DNA of 64,000 nucleotides from the NCBI RefSeq assembly GCF_000014065.1, contig NC_008043.1, positions 62,001 to 126,000 on the forward strand. The letters run 5' to 3'. Shown here one piece after another: positions 8,242-17,359 of this stretch. The notes below the pieces were generated by a model. It ran no database searches, was not told the DNA's origin, and worked only from the letters and a program-made list of their open reading frames with translations. Source of the stretch: Ruegeria sp. TM1040. Lineage in GTDB: Bacteria; Pseudomonadota; Alphaproteobacteria; Rhodobacterales; Rhodobacteraceae. Positions within the stretch are counted from its first letter, which is position 1. Every line of letters begins with the position of its first letter. A program made the position numbers and the translations under genes.

Positions 8242-9791
8242 AAAGAGGCCTCCGCGTCCTGTGCTTCCAATGTCAGTGTGGGCGCCGCCACTTGCTTCAG
8301 ATCCTCGACCGGCAGCGGCCCCGTAGGTTTGGCCAACCGGTTGCGCACCACCCAGATCAGCCGTTCCTGTGCGCGGGTGATCGCCACATAGGCCAGCCGT
8401 TTCCACAGGGGCTGGCCCGCCTCGACCCGCCCCATCCGCGCTGCCGCATAGATGTCGGGCGCAAAGACCTGCGCCGTTTCCCATTGGCTGCCTTGCGCCT
8501 TGTGGATCGTAACCGCCGCACCGTGTAAAAACGTCGCCCCCATGCGCGCGGCAAAGGGAATAAAAGGCTCCTCTTCCTCGGGTTTTTCGATCTTCACGAT
8601 CGAGGCGGCCGAGACCTGCGGATCTTCAGCGCCCATCACATGCAGGCGCGAAAACCCAGGCTTGCGCCCGGGACCGAGGTAGATGACCTGCGCCCCCTTG
8701 ATGAGTCCGCGCGCTTCCAGATCGAGCCGCTTCTTGCGGTGTTTGAGCGGAAGCTCCAGCCCGTCGCAGATCAGTGGCTCCCCCTCAAGAAGCTGATCCT
8801 CTGGCGCGCCATGCACGGCCCGAAACGCGTTGATGAGCCGGATGCGGGTGTTGTTGCGCCAGACCAGAACCGGCGAGCGCGCCATCAGATCCACCTCGAC
8901 CCGCTGGCCCCAGACCACACGTTCGTCCTGACGCGCCTTTTCCTCGACCATGCGCTCAAAATCCTCAAACCCCATCTGCGGGTCCGCCAGCGCATGCGCC
9001 AGATCGAGGATCGGGTTGTCGGCTTCTTGGCGGTGAATGCGATTGAGGATCAGCTTGCGCTCTTCGGGCAGGTCGTCAAACACCATCGAACCCGATTGGT
9101 TCACGGGCGCCAACTGCGCCGGATCCCCAAACAGCACAAGCGTCGGGAAAATCTCCTTCAGGTCTTCGAACTGGCGATCGTCCAGCATCGAGGCCTCATC
9201 GACAAAACCAATGTCCAGAGGCTCTTCGCGCCGTTTCCAGCCGGTGATAAAGTCCGATCCCCGCAAACCCGCCGCCGCCAGTGCGCCAGGTATGGATTTA
9301 TTGGTGGCGTAAAAGGCTTCGGCGCGCGCCAGCGCCTCGTCGCTCAGCCCCTCGATCTCGGGCCGGTCGCCCTCTCCCGCCAGCCACTCGGCGATGCGCT
9401 CATATTCCGGGTCATACACCGGCGTGTAGAGAATGCGGTGAATGGTCGTCGCCGGCACACCGCGCAGGCGCAGGACGCTGGCGGCCTTGTTGGTTGGTGC
9501 GAGGATCGCCAGCGTGCGTTTCTCGCCCTTTTTGCGGCTCTCGTAATCACCCGACACCACTTCGACACCGGCGGCGGCCAGGGCTTTGTAGAACTCCGAT
9601 AGCAACAAGGTCTTGCCCGATCCGGCCTTGCCGATCACTGCGCTGACGCCGGTTTCTCCACGCGGCGGATGCAGCAGATCCTCACCCAGATCAACCCCGG
9701 CTTTGCGCAGCTGTTCGGAAAGGGAATCAAAGGCTTGCGCCTGATCATCAGAGAATTGCAGCGCGGGCGCTGAGGAAGGAGCCTGTGTCAT
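8238..9791 (-). CDS. RecD-like AAA ATPase / superfamily 1 DNA helicase
   Basis: A 517-residue ATP-dependent DNA helicase of the RecD/UvrD superfamily. Walker A is GKAGSGKT (about residues 54-61); APTNKAA is motif Ia; VDEASML is the Walker B/motif II; FGDPAQLAPV is motif III; and the C-terminal UvrD_C_2 region has TIHKAQGSQW (motif V) and YVAITRAQERL (motif VI). It is shorter than RecD2 and lacks the usual N-terminal helical extension, resembling stand-alone RecD-like helicases common in Rhodobacterales. It overlaps the SDR gene by four bases, so the two are coupled although no functional link is evident. Likely role in repair or recombination is inferred. Confidence 0.85.
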   Translation of the reverse strand: MTQAPSSAPALQFSDDQAQAFDSLSEQLRKAGVDLGEDLLHPPRGETGVSAVIGKAGSGKTLLLSEFYKALAAAGVEVVSGDYESRKKGEKRTLAILAPTNKAASVLRLRGVPATTIHRILYTPVYDPEYERIAEWLAGEGDRPEIEGLSDEALARAEAFYATNKSIPGALAAAGLRGSDFITGWKRREEPLDIGFVDEASMLDDRQFEDLKEIFPTLVLFGDPAQLAPVNQSGSMVFDDLPEERKLILNRIHRQEADNPILDLAHALADPQMGFEDFERMVEEKARQDERVVWGQRVEVDLMARSPVLVWRNNTRIRLINAFRAVHGAPEDQLLEGEPLICDGLELPLKHRKKRLDLEARGLIKGAQVIYLGPGRKPGFSRLHVMGAEDPQVSAASIVKIEKPEEEEPFIPFAARMGATFLHGAAVTIHKAQGSQWETAQVFAPDIYAAARMGRVEAGQPLWKRLAYVAITRAQERLIWVVRNRLAKPTGPLPVEDLKQVAAPTLTLEAQDAEASL

Positions 9792-9832
9792 GGCGCGACA
9801 TTACAACTGGGCGCACGCGCGCACCAGTGGGA

Positions 9833-10552
9833 TCAGGTTGCAATCAGCCCCATTGTCACCGCGCGCGCCACCGCATGCGTGGTGTTCTGAGCCTGCAACT
9901 TGCTGCGCGCACCCTCGATATAGACCCGAAGCGTGTGTTCGGAAATCGCCATCGCCTCGGCGGCGCGCGCGCGGCTCATGCCTTCGGCCAAGAGGCTGAG
10001 TGCCTCGGACTCGCGCATGGAGAGCGGCTGCTCCGGGGTTGGGTAATAGCTCACCTCGAACTCCAGCGCGCGGCGATTGACATAATGCGCCAACAGGATC
10101 AGGTCGCGGCTGTGTTTCTGGGTGAATTTATCCCAAACCTCGCCTTCGCAGGATTTTGTGATGCTCAGGATGGCATATTGCCCGGCTGGCCCGCGCACCG
10201 GAACGCTATAGCCCTGATTGCCGACCCCAAAGGCTATGGAGTCCTTGCGATAGGCCGACGCAAGACGCGCAGACCAGTCCAGATCGCGCCAATCGACCGG
10301 ATGAAATGCGGTATAGCAACCGATTACAACCGGATCGATGCGATGATAGCTCATGGCAGAATAACGGTCCTGCCAGGCTGTCGGCAGGGTCGAGCAGCCG
10401 CTGACACTGCCGCTGCGATCGACCCATCGGTAGCTCACATGATCGAGGTCAACAAGATTGCGGAACTGGGCAAGAACTTCGCCAATCTCCTCGAGATTTG
10501 CGGAGCTTTCGATCAACTCAAGGATGGCGTTAAAACTGTGACGTCGTACCAT
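9833..10552 (-). CDS. LuxR family acyl-homoserine-lactone-type regulator
   Basis: A 239-residue quorum-sensing type transcription factor. The N-terminal autoinducer-binding domain (about residues 20-155) keeps the ligand-pocket residues: W60, Y64, D73, P74 and W88, with the same spacing as W57, Y61, D70, P71 and W85 of TraR. The C-terminal GerE helix-turn-helix spans about residues 175-235 (LSMRESEALSLLAEG, then ISEHTLRVYIEGARSKL). ATG 10552 is chosen; an in-frame TTG at 10564 is an alternative. No luxI synthase is visible nearby, so it is a solo regulator or responds to a synthase elsewhere. A 20-bp dyad (GTCTG-N10-CAGAC, 10569-10588) lies just upstream and could be a binding site. Confidence 0.87.
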   Translation of the reverse strand: MVRRHSFNAILELIESSANLEEIGEVLAQFRNLVDLDHVSYRWVDRSGSVSGCSTLPTAWQDRYSAMSYHRIDPVVIGCYTAFHPVDWRDLDWSARLASAYRKDSIAFGVGNQGYSVPVRGPAGQYAILSITKSCEGEVWDKFTQKHSRDLILLAHYVNRRALEFEVSYYPTPEQPLSMRESEALSLLAEGMSRARAAEAMAISEHTLRVYIEGARSKLQAQNTTHAVARAVTMGLIAT

Positions 10553-11014
10553 TTCAACTCGCAATACTGTCTGGCCTTGATGTCAGACGATGCTGGACAG
10601 GTTTGTAAATCGGGTGTTCGCCACCCTTGGTCTTCAAACCCAGTACATGTCCGCTCTGCTCTGGTTTCGTGTCTCTATTCGAACGCATCGAAAGGGCATG
10701 GCCGAAAGCCCAACGACCCCCCTCTTGGAAAAAGGAATTTCATATCTGTTTATCAATATAGTTTACAAAGAAAATGAATCCACCCTGATCTACGATAAAT
10801 GCTATCGACAAAATGAATTCTATCAAGGGTTGTGGATGATCGGACACGTCTTCATCCGAGTGTTTTCGATACTTGCGCCACACCTGCGTCTCGCGCGCCT
10901 CGTCATGCAGATGACACAAGCACGCAAAAGGGGGGGCAAAACGGGCGTTAAAAAAACACCCGCCCCGAAAGGCGGATGTTTCAGTCAGGAAGCTCTGTCG
11001 CGACATGCGTGAAT
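10553..11014. other. Intergenic region upstream of the LuxR gene
   Basis: No gene is supported. The stretch 10740-10850 is clearly more AT-rich than its surroundings and may hold promoters. It also contains the candidate operator dyad at 10569-10588 and the ccr terminator at 10950-10984. Confidence 0.5.
10950..10984 (-). terminator. Intrinsic terminator of ccr
   Basis: On the minus strand the RNA would form CAUCCGCC/GGCGGGUG (one G-U pair, loop from 10965-10970) followed by seven U. It lies 30 bases after the ccr stop codon. Confidence 0.85.
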
Positions 11015-12295
11015 TCAGGCGTCGAGCACCTCGCCAAGGGTGCGCAGACCGGTTTTGGGCGCCTGCACCAGCACCGACATATTGCCGGGCTTATGCTCGT
11101 TGCGCAGCATTTTCATATGCGCCTCAGGCAGATCCGCCCAGCTGAACACCTCGGACATGCAAGGGTCAAGGCGACGTTCGATCATCAGCTTGTTGGCCGC
11201 CGAGGCCTGCTTCAGATGGGCAAAATGGCTGCCCTGAAGGCGCTTTTGATGCATCCACATGTAGCGCACGTCAAAGGTGCAGTTGAACCCGGATGTGCCC
11301 GCGCAGATCACCACCATGCCGCCTTTTTTCACAACAAACGTCGACACCGGAAAGGTCGCCTGACCAGGGTGCTCAAACACCATATCGACGTTGTTGCCCT
11401 TGCCGGTGATATCCCAGATCGCCTTGCCGAACTTGCGCGCTTCCTTGAACCACTCGGCATATTCCGGCGTGTTCACGGTCGGAAGCTGCCCCCAGCAGTT
11501 GAAATCCTTGCGGTTGAGCACGCCTTTGGCCCCCAGGCTCATCACAAACTCGCGTTTGCTTTCGTCCGAGATCACCCCGATCGCGTTGGCCCCCGCGGTA
11601 TTGATGAGCTGGATCGCATAGGACCCAAGCCCGCCCGACGCGCCCCAGACCAACACGTTCTGGCCCGGCTTCAGGTCATGCGGCTCATGGCCGAACAGCA
11701 TCCGGTAGGCGGTCGCAAGCGTCAGCGTGTAGCAGGCGCTTTCTTCCCAGGTGAGATGCTTGGGGCGCGGCATCAACTGCTGGGCCTGTACGTTGGTGAA
11801 CTGGGCAAAGGATCCATCCGGCGTCTCATAGCCCCAGATGCGCTGGCTGTTTGAATACATCGGATCGCCGCCGTTGCATTCCTCATCGTCGCCATCGTCC
11901 TGGTTGCAGTGGATCACCACTTCATCGCCAACTTTCCAGCGCTTTACCTTGTCGCCAACGGCCCAAACGATGCCCGACGCATCCGAGCCCGCGATATGAT
12001 AGGGGGCCTTGTGGCCGTCAAAGGGGCTGATCGGCTGGCCAAGTGCGGCCCAGACACCGTTGTAGTTCACACCGGCCGCCATCACCAGAACCAGCACCTC
12101 GTTGCTGTCGAGCGTCGGCACATCGACCACTTCCTGCTGCATCGCAGTATCAGGCTCTCCATGGCGCTCCTTGCGGATGGCCCAGGCGTACATCTTCTTG
12201 GGCACATAGCCCATCGGGGGGATTTCCCCCATTTCATAGAGGTCTTTCTGCGGTGCATCGTAGGTCATCATGCTGTCCTGCGTGTCCAGAGCCAT
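11015..12295 (-). CDS. ccr: Crotonyl-CoA carboxylase/reductase
   Basis: A 426-residue medium-chain dehydrogenase/reductase that reductively carboxylates crotonyl-CoA to ethylmalonyl-CoA with NADPH and CO2, the hallmark step of the ethylmalonyl-CoA pathway for acetyl-CoA assimilation. Family features visible are the extended N-terminus (PPMGYVPKKMYAWAIRKER), GVNYNGVWAALG with the active-site Asn, the insert NQDDGDDEECNGGDPM, YETPDGSFAQF with the CO2-site Glu, the nucleotide loop VLVWGASGGLGSYA, and LQGSHFA with the active-site His. Length matches the family. ecm lies 1.7 kb away. Terminated at 10950-10984. Confidence 0.97.
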   Translation of the reverse strand: MALDTQDSMMTYDAPQKDLYEMGEIPPMGYVPKKMYAWAIRKERHGEPDTAMQQEVVDVPTLDSNEVLVLVMAAGVNYNGVWAALGQPISPFDGHKAPYHIAGSDASGIVWAVGDKVKRWKVGDEVVIHCNQDDGDDEECNGGDPMYSNSQRIWGYETPDGSFAQFTNVQAQQLMPRPKHLTWEESACYTLTLATAYRMLFGHEPHDLKPGQNVLVWGASGGLGSYAIQLINTAGANAIGVISDESKREFVMSLGAKGVLNRKDFNCWGQLPTVNTPEYAEWFKEARKFGKAIWDITGKGNNVDMVFEHPGQATFPVSTFVVKKGGMVVICAGTSGFNCTFDVRYMWMHQKRLQGSHFAHLKQASAANKLMIERRLDPCMSEVFSWADLPEAHMKMLRNEHKPGNMSVLVQAPKTGLRTLGEVLDA

Positions 12296-12420
12296 GCCGG
12301 CCTCCCTTGGTCTCGATCTCTCGTAGCGCGTTTGTTCTGCAGCGCAGAATCGCGCCGTCTTCCAAAGGAGTACGGACGGGAAGGTAATATTGCAACCCCA
12401 ATCATACGTATTTTGTAATT

Positions 12421-13851
12421 TTATGACCCCGCGGATGCAGAATAATCTTTTGCAGGTGCAGAAATCGCCTCCGAGTCCGGCGGGGGTTCGAGCGCGACGG
12501 GCACAAGGTGAGCGATGGAATTGGCATAATACCGCAGCATATCCGTCTGGCTGCGCTCGGGCGTGATCATTCCCCCCGAGGTGCGAATGAGCTTGCGACG
12601 GCGCATCTGCAGGATCGCACTCTGGACGGCTGCGCCGTGGGCGTGTTCCGGCATATGGATGGCCGCAAGGGGCATGGAAGCCACCGTTTCGCGCAGCGCC
12701 TGCACCAAAGCGGCCTCGCTCATCGCGCCCCGTTGCAACAGAAGATAGCTCACCATGGGCACCGGCAGCACTGGGATAACCTCGCCGATGCGGCGCATCA
12801 GCTCCGTCGACAGCAGGCGCGCGCGGTCTTCACCGGCGCCAGTGGGCAGCTCGCTCACGCTGAGCGGCCGGCCAAAGCTGACTGCCGCCTGCCCGGCGTG
12901 TTGATAGCGCCCGGTGATCCAGAGCCAAAACTGGCGCAGCAGCCGCACCATCACCGCGCCGATCCGCGCCCGGAACCGCCGGTCCCCGGTCTGCGCGGCC
13001 CGGATCAGGATCTTGTCTTCCAACACCCGGTCATAATTCAGCGCCACCGGTACAAAGACAACGTCCTTGCCCACCTCGGCGCTGCCCTCGACGATGTATT
13101 TCAGCAACCCATGTTTGGGCGGCGCCATCACCCCGGTGAGGCTGAGGCCCCCTTCGGGAAACATCGCCTGCGTCACGCCGGCGCGCGTGGCCAGCCGTAC
13201 ATAGGCCGCCAGCACCGCCCGGTAGAGCGCGTTTTGGGATTTGCGCCGGATGAAATAGGCCCCCATCGCGCGGATCAGGCGGCTGAGCGGCCAGACCCGC
13301 GCCCATTCGCCCACCGCATAGGACAGGGCCGAGCGTTTGGCGACCAGATAGGTCACCAGCACATAATCCATGTTGGACCGGTGGTTCATCACAAAAACCA
13401 CGGTAGAGTCCCGGTCAATCGCCTTCAGCAGGCCCTCGTCATAACTGCCCAGACGCACACGGTAGATCGCATTCGACAGGAGCCGCGCCGCCCGGATCGC
13501 AAAGCTGAAATAGGTGAAGGCCGAAAACGACGGCACGATCTCGCGCGCAGAGCGCCGCGCCTCCTCAAAGGCGACGTTTTCCGGAATGCCCTTCGCCGCC
13601 GCGTGATCCGACACCGCCTGCGCCACCTGCGGATCATAGATCAGCCGCTGGATCATGTCGTAGCGCCGCGCCAGCTTGAAGGGCTCGATCGGGCGCTCCA
13701 GCCGTTGATTGAGCCGCGCCACCGCGCGCTCCAGCCGGCGACGAAAGAACCAGCGCACCGAAGGGAACAGGAAATGCGAGGCAAATGTCACCGCTGCAAA
13801 CAGCAGGATCAGCACAAAGGCCCAAAGAGGAAGTTCCACGGTCTGCGTCAT
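12421..13851 (-). CDS. PlsB-like glycerol-3-phosphate/lysophospholipid acyltransferase
   Basis: A 476-residue membrane-associated acyltransferase. One N-terminal membrane helix (about residues 8-28) is followed by the PlsC/PlsB-type domain with NHRSNMDY (the HX4D motif, about residues 178-185) and FPEGGLS (the EG motif, about 253-259). This matches the alphaproteobacterial 1-acyl-sn-glycerol-3-phosphate-type enzymes that resemble a shortened PlsB, so the reaction is acyl transfer to a glycerol-phosphate lipid. The frame is open back to 13965, but that extension is Cys/Arg-rich and the ATG at 13851 (MTQTVELPLWAF) directly precedes the membrane helix. It lies between ccr and ecm; no pathway link is obvious. 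Confidence 0.8.
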   Translation of the reverse strand: MTQTVELPLWAFVLILLFAAVTFASHFLFPSVRWFFRRRLERAVARLNQRLERPIEPFKLARRYDMIQRLIYDPQVAQAVSDHAAAKGIPENVAFEEARRSAREIVPSFSAFTYFSFAIRAARLLSNAIYRVRLGSYDEGLLKAIDRDSTVVFVMNHRSNMDYVLVTYLVAKRSALSYAVGEWARVWPLSRLIRAMGAYFIRRKSQNALYRAVLAAYVRLATRAGVTQAMFPEGGLSLTGVMAPPKHGLLKYIVEGSAEVGKDVVFVPVALNYDRVLEDKILIRAAQTGDRRFRARIGAVMVRLLRQFWLWITGRYQHAGQAAVSFGRPLSVSELPTGAGEDRARLLSTELMRRIGEVIPVLPVPMVSYLLLQRGAMSEAALVQALRETVASMPLAAIHMPEHAHGAAVQSAILQMRRRKLIRTSGGMITPERSQTDMLRYYANSIAHLVPVALEPPPDSEAISAPAKDYSASAGS

Positions 13852-14028
13852 AGCCGCAGTCTTACCGCGCCCGCCCCTCGGCACAACCGGAACCGCGCCT
13901 CTTCTGCGGATGCAAAAGGCGCAGCGCAGCAATTGCCGCAACGCGGCGAATTGACAAGGTAGCATAATTCCAGTTTAGATCCTCATCGAGTAACTTTATT
14001 ACCCATCTGATGATTCACGAGGCCCGCC

Positions 14029-16014
14029 ATGTCGCTCGCGCAGAAAGATCGCTCCGAAGCCCCCAATCGGGATCGGCCCTGGCTGATCCGCACCTATGCG
14101 GGCCATTCCACCGCCGCGGCGTCCAACGCGCTTTATCGCGCGAATCTCGCCAAGGGGCAGACCGGGCTCTCGGTGGCTTTTGATCTGCCGACTCAGACCG
14201 GCTACGACAGCGATCACGTCCTAGCGCGCGGCGAAGTGGGCAAGGTTGGCGTGCCGGTGGGGCATCTGGGCGACATGCGGGCGCTGTTTGATCAGATCCC
14301 GCTCGAACAGATGAACACATCGATGACCATCAACGCCACCGCGCCCTGGCTCCTGAGCCTCTATATCGCGGTGGCCGAAGAACAGGGCGCAGACGTATCA
14401 AAACTTCAGGGCACGGTGCAAAACGACCTGATCAAGGAATACCTCAGCCGCGGCACCTATATCTGCCCTCCGGCCCCGAGCCTCAAGATGATCGCGGATG
14501 TGGCGGAATACTGCTATCAGAATGTTCCCAAGTGGAACCCGATGAACGTCTGTTCCTACCACCTGCAAGAAGCGGGCGCGACGCCCGAGCAGGAGCTTGC
14601 GTTTGCTCTGGCCACCGCGCAGGCGGTGCTGGACGAGCTGAAACCGCGCGTGCCCGCCGAGGACTTCCCGGCGATGGTCGGACGCATCTCCTTCTTTGTG
14701 AACGCAGGCATCCGCTTTGTGACAGAGATGTGCAAGATGCGCGCCTTTGTCGACCTCTGGGACGAGATCTGCCGGACCCGCTATAGCGTCGAGGACCCCA
14801 AATTCCGCCGCTTTCGCTATGGCGTGCAGGTGAACTCGCTGGGGCTGACCGAGCAGCAGCCGGAAAACAACGTCTATCGCATCCTGATCGAAATGCTCGC
14901 CGTGACGCTTTCAAAAAAGGCCCGCGCCCGTGCGGTGCAGCTTCCGGCCTGGAACGAGGCGCTTGGCCTGCCGCGCCCATGGGATCAGCAATGGTCGATG
15001 CGGATGCAACAGATCCTCGCCTATGAGACCGATCTGTTGGAATACGGCGACCTCTTTGATGGCAACCCGGTGGTGGACGCCAAGGTTGAGGTGTTGAAAG
15101 AGGGCGCGCGCGCCGAGCTTGCCACGCTGGAAGGTATGGGCGGCGCTGTGGCCTCCATTGAATATATGAAGTCCCGCCTCGTGGACTCCAACGCCGAACG
15201 TCTCAATCGCATCGAGGCGGGCGAGACCGTGGTGGTCGGCGTCAACAAATGGACCGAGGGCGAGCCCTCGCCGCTTCAGACCGAGGATGGCGGCATCATG
15301 ACCGTTGATCCCGCCGTCGAGGCCGAGCAGATCGCCCGGCTCAATGCATGGCGCGCCAGCCGCGATGACGCGGCGGTGGCCGCTGCGCTTGAGGGTCTGC
15401 GCGCCGCCGCACGCGATGGCACCAATATCATGCCAGCCTCAATCAAGGCCGCCCGCGCAGGCGTCACCACCGGGGAATGGGCCGAAGAGATGCGCAAGGC
15501 CTACGGCACCTATCGTGGTCCCACTGGCGTCTCGGCCTCGATGTCCAACAAGACAGATGGGCTGGACGATCTGCGCGAGGCGGTCAATGCGGCGTCCGAC
15601 CAGCTGGGGCGGCGGCTCAAGTTTGTGGTGGGCAAGCCCGGACTGGATGGCCATTCCAACGGCGCCGAGCAGATTGCCTTTCGCGCCCGCGACTGTGGCA
15701 TGGACATCACCTATGACGGCATCCGCCTCACCCCTCAGGAACTGGTCCAAAGCGCGCAGCGCGACTCGGCCCATGTGATCGGTCTCTCCATTCTCTCGGG
15801 TAGTCATTTGCCATTGGTCGAAGATACATTGGCCCAGTTGCGCGCCGCCGGATTGGAAAATGTCCCTGTTGTTGTGGGGGGAATTATCCCTGAGGAAGAC
15901 GCAAATATGCTTCTCGATATGGGCGTCTCCAAGGTCTACACACCAAAGAATTTTGAGTTGAATTCAATCATGAAAGATATCGTCGAGCTCGCAAAAACAA
16001 ACACATCAGTTTAA
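14029..16014 (+). CDS. ecm: Ethylmalonyl-CoA mutase
   Basis: A 661-residue adenosylcobalamin-dependent mutase converting (2R)-ethylmalonyl-CoA to methylsuccinyl-CoA in the ethylmalonyl-CoA pathway (formerly MeaA). The N-terminal substrate-binding barrel shows LPTQTGYDSDH near residue 55 and TSMTINATAPWLL near residue 100. The C-terminal B12-binding domain carries GKPGLDGHSNGAEQ at about residues 535-548, the DxHxxG motif whose His coordinates cobalt. A GAGG site precedes the ATG. Length and the fused B12 domain separate it from two-subunit methylmalonyl-CoA mutases. With ccr it indicates growth on C2 or C4 acids through this pathway. Confidence 0.96.
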   Translation: MSLAQKDRSEAPNRDRPWLIRTYAGHSTAAASNALYRANLAKGQTGLSVAFDLPTQTGYDSDHVLARGEVGKVGVPVGHLGDMRALFDQIPLEQMNTSMTINATAPWLLSLYIAVAEEQGADVSKLQGTVQNDLIKEYLSRGTYICPPAPSLKMIADVAEYCYQNVPKWNPMNVCSYHLQEAGATPEQELAFALATAQAVLDELKPRVPAEDFPAMVGRISFFVNAGIRFVTEMCKMRAFVDLWDEICRTRYSVEDPKFRRFRYGVQVNSLGLTEQQPENNVYRILIEMLAVTLSKKARARAVQLPAWNEALGLPRPWDQQWSMRMQQILAYETDLLEYGDLFDGNPVVDAKVEVLKEGARAELATLEGMGGAVASIEYMKSRLVDSNAERLNRIEAGETVVVGVNKWTEGEPSPLQTEDGGIMTVDPAVEAEQIARLNAWRASRDDAAVAAALEGLRAAARDGTNIMPASIKAARAGVTTGEWAEEMRKAYGTYRGPTGVSASMSNKTDGLDDLREAVNAASDQLGRRLKFVVGKPGLDGHSNGAEQIAFRARDCGMDITYDGIRLTPQELVQSAQRDSAHVIGLSILSGSHLPLVEDTLAQLRAAGLENVPVVVGGIIPEEDANMLLDMGVSKVYTPKNFELNSIMKDIVELAKTNTSV

Positions 16015-16143
16015 TTCCACTAAGACGAATTCCGCCAAAAAACGACAAAGATGCAAATTAGGTGCTGATCTGCACCGAGAATTGGGGCATTAAGTGCAAT
16101 AGCCCGATCTTTTGTCGTGGCTAAATTCTACGGAGTAAAACTT

Positions 16144-16464
16144 ATGTCCATCGACCTGAACAAAATGTCCCGAAAGGACCTGCTTCAGTTGCGCAAAGAC
16201 GTTGAAAAGGCACTGAAAGATGCTGAACTGCGCGAACGCACCGAGGCTCTGAAAGCCGCCGAACAGGCTGCCGCTGAATATGGCTTCTCTCTCGACGAAG
16301 TCCTCTCTGGCCCGGCAAAGGGTGCTGCGCGGAAATCAAAAGCCAGCCCGAAATACCGTAATCCCGAAAATCCGGACGAAACGTGGACAGGCCGTGGCCG
16401 CAAACCGCATTGGGTCCATACTGCCCTGAGCAATGGTGTCGATATATCCGATCTGGAAATTTGA
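16144..16464 (+). CDS. H-NS histone-like nucleoid-associated protein
   Basis: A 106-residue protein of the H-NS family. The N-terminal half (about residues 5-55) is a charged, Leu/Ala-rich coiled coil for oligomerisation; the C-terminal half holds the DNA-binding motif YRNPENPDETWTGRGRKP at about residues 73-90, which gives minor-groove binding to AT-rich DNA. The ATG at 16144 has GGAG eight bases upstream; an ATG 27 bases earlier lacks such a site. It probably silences or bridges AT-rich DNA, and the island at 29-39.7 kb would be a natural target (inference). It stands between ecm and deoD, 18 bases before deoD. Confidence 0.9.
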   Translation: MSIDLNKMSRKDLLQLRKDVEKALKDAELRERTEALKAAEQAAAEYGFSLDEVLSGPAKGAARKSKASPKYRNPENPDETWTGRGRKPHWVHTALSNGVDISDLEI

Positions 16465-16482
16465 TACGAAAGGCGCGTTTCA

Positions 16483-17187
16483 GTGACTGTGCATATTGGC
16501 TCTCAAAAAGATGATTTCGCCGAAACCGTCCTGCTTCCCGGCGATCCCTATCGCGCCAAATGGGCAGCGGAGACATTTCTAAGTGACGTGCGCCTCGTCA
16601 ATGAGGTCCGCGGCATGCTGGGCTATACGGGCATGTGGAACGGCCATCGGGTCTCGATCCAAGGCAGCGGCATGGGGATGCCATCCCTGTCGATCTATGC
16701 CAATGAGCTGATCCGGGACTTCGACGCCCAGACCTTGATCCGCATCGGGTCCTGTGGGGGCATGCAGCCCCACGTCAAGGTCCGCGATGTGATCATTGCG
16801 ATGTCGGCAACCAGTGTGAGCACGCCGTCGCGCACGATTTTCAGGGATGTGAATTTCGCGCCGACCGCGGACTGGACCCTGCTGCGCAACGCGGTCACCG
16901 CAGCCGAGGCACAGGGTCTGTCACCGCATGTGGGCGGGATCTACTCCTCTGACACCTTCTATGACGAACGCCCTGATCTCAACGAACAGATGGTCCGCCA
17001 TGGTGTTCTTGGCGTGGAGATGGAAGCGGCCGAGCTTTATACGCTTGCCGCTCGCTACGGACGCCGCGCCCTTGCGGTTCTGACCGTTTCCGACCACCTG
17101 CAGACCGGCGAGGCCCTCCCGTCGGAAGAACGCGAACGCAGTTTTGGAGAGATGGTGGAAATCGCCCTTTCTGCAGCGTTTGCATAA
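16483..17187 (+). CDS. deoD: Purine-nucleoside phosphorylase (DeoD type)
   Basis: A 234-residue hexameric-type purine-nucleoside phosphorylase that cleaves purine (deoxy)nucleosides with phosphate. Family motifs are [14 protein letters not shown] near residue 20, [10 protein letters not shown] near residue 85 (phosphate and ribose site), [13 protein letters not shown] near residue 180, and VSDHL near residue 203, where Asp is the catalytic acid. The start is GTG, 18 bases after the H-NS gene, so the two may share a transcript. Purine salvage fits with the BMP-type (nucleoside-like) importer 12 kb upstream. Confidence 0.94.
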   Translation: MTVHIGSQKDDFAETVLLPGDPYRAKWAAETFLSDVRLVNEVRGMLGYTGMWNGHRVSIQGSGMGMPSLSIYANELIRDFDAQTLIRIGSCGGMQPHVKVRDVIIAMSATSVSTPSRTIFRDVNFAPTADWTLLRNAVTAAEAQGLSPHVGGIYSSDTFYDERPDLNEQMVRHGVLGVEMEAAELYTLAARYGRRALAVLTVSDHLQTGEALPSEERERSFGEMVEIALSAAFA

Positions 17188-17277
17188 CGGCAGCCTCCTT
17201 TTTGGGGGCGGCTGACACGATGTTCTACCCCGCCCCAGAGCGGTGGCTGACATTGATCCGGGCACGGCAACGCCCAC

Positions 17278-17315
17278 AAAAGGGCCGCTCCTCTTGCGAG
17301 GGCGGTCCTTTTTGT
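17278..17315 (+). terminator. Terminator between deoD and the DUF1989 gene
   Basis: An AAAAGGGCCGC arm (17278-17288) pairs with GCGGTCCTTTTT (17302-17313), loop CTCCTCTTGCGAGG-like. A-rich on one side and T-rich on the other, so it can serve both convergent genes. Confidence 0.75.
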
Positions 17316-17359
17316 TGGCCACGAGCGGCAGGCGCCCTTGTGGCGCCGTCCTAACCTGC

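Noticed and set aside
12508-13962. Long plus-strand frame opposite the acyltransferase
   Set aside because: Arg/His/Gln-rich composition and no motif; the minus strand has the HX4D and EG acyltransferase motifs.
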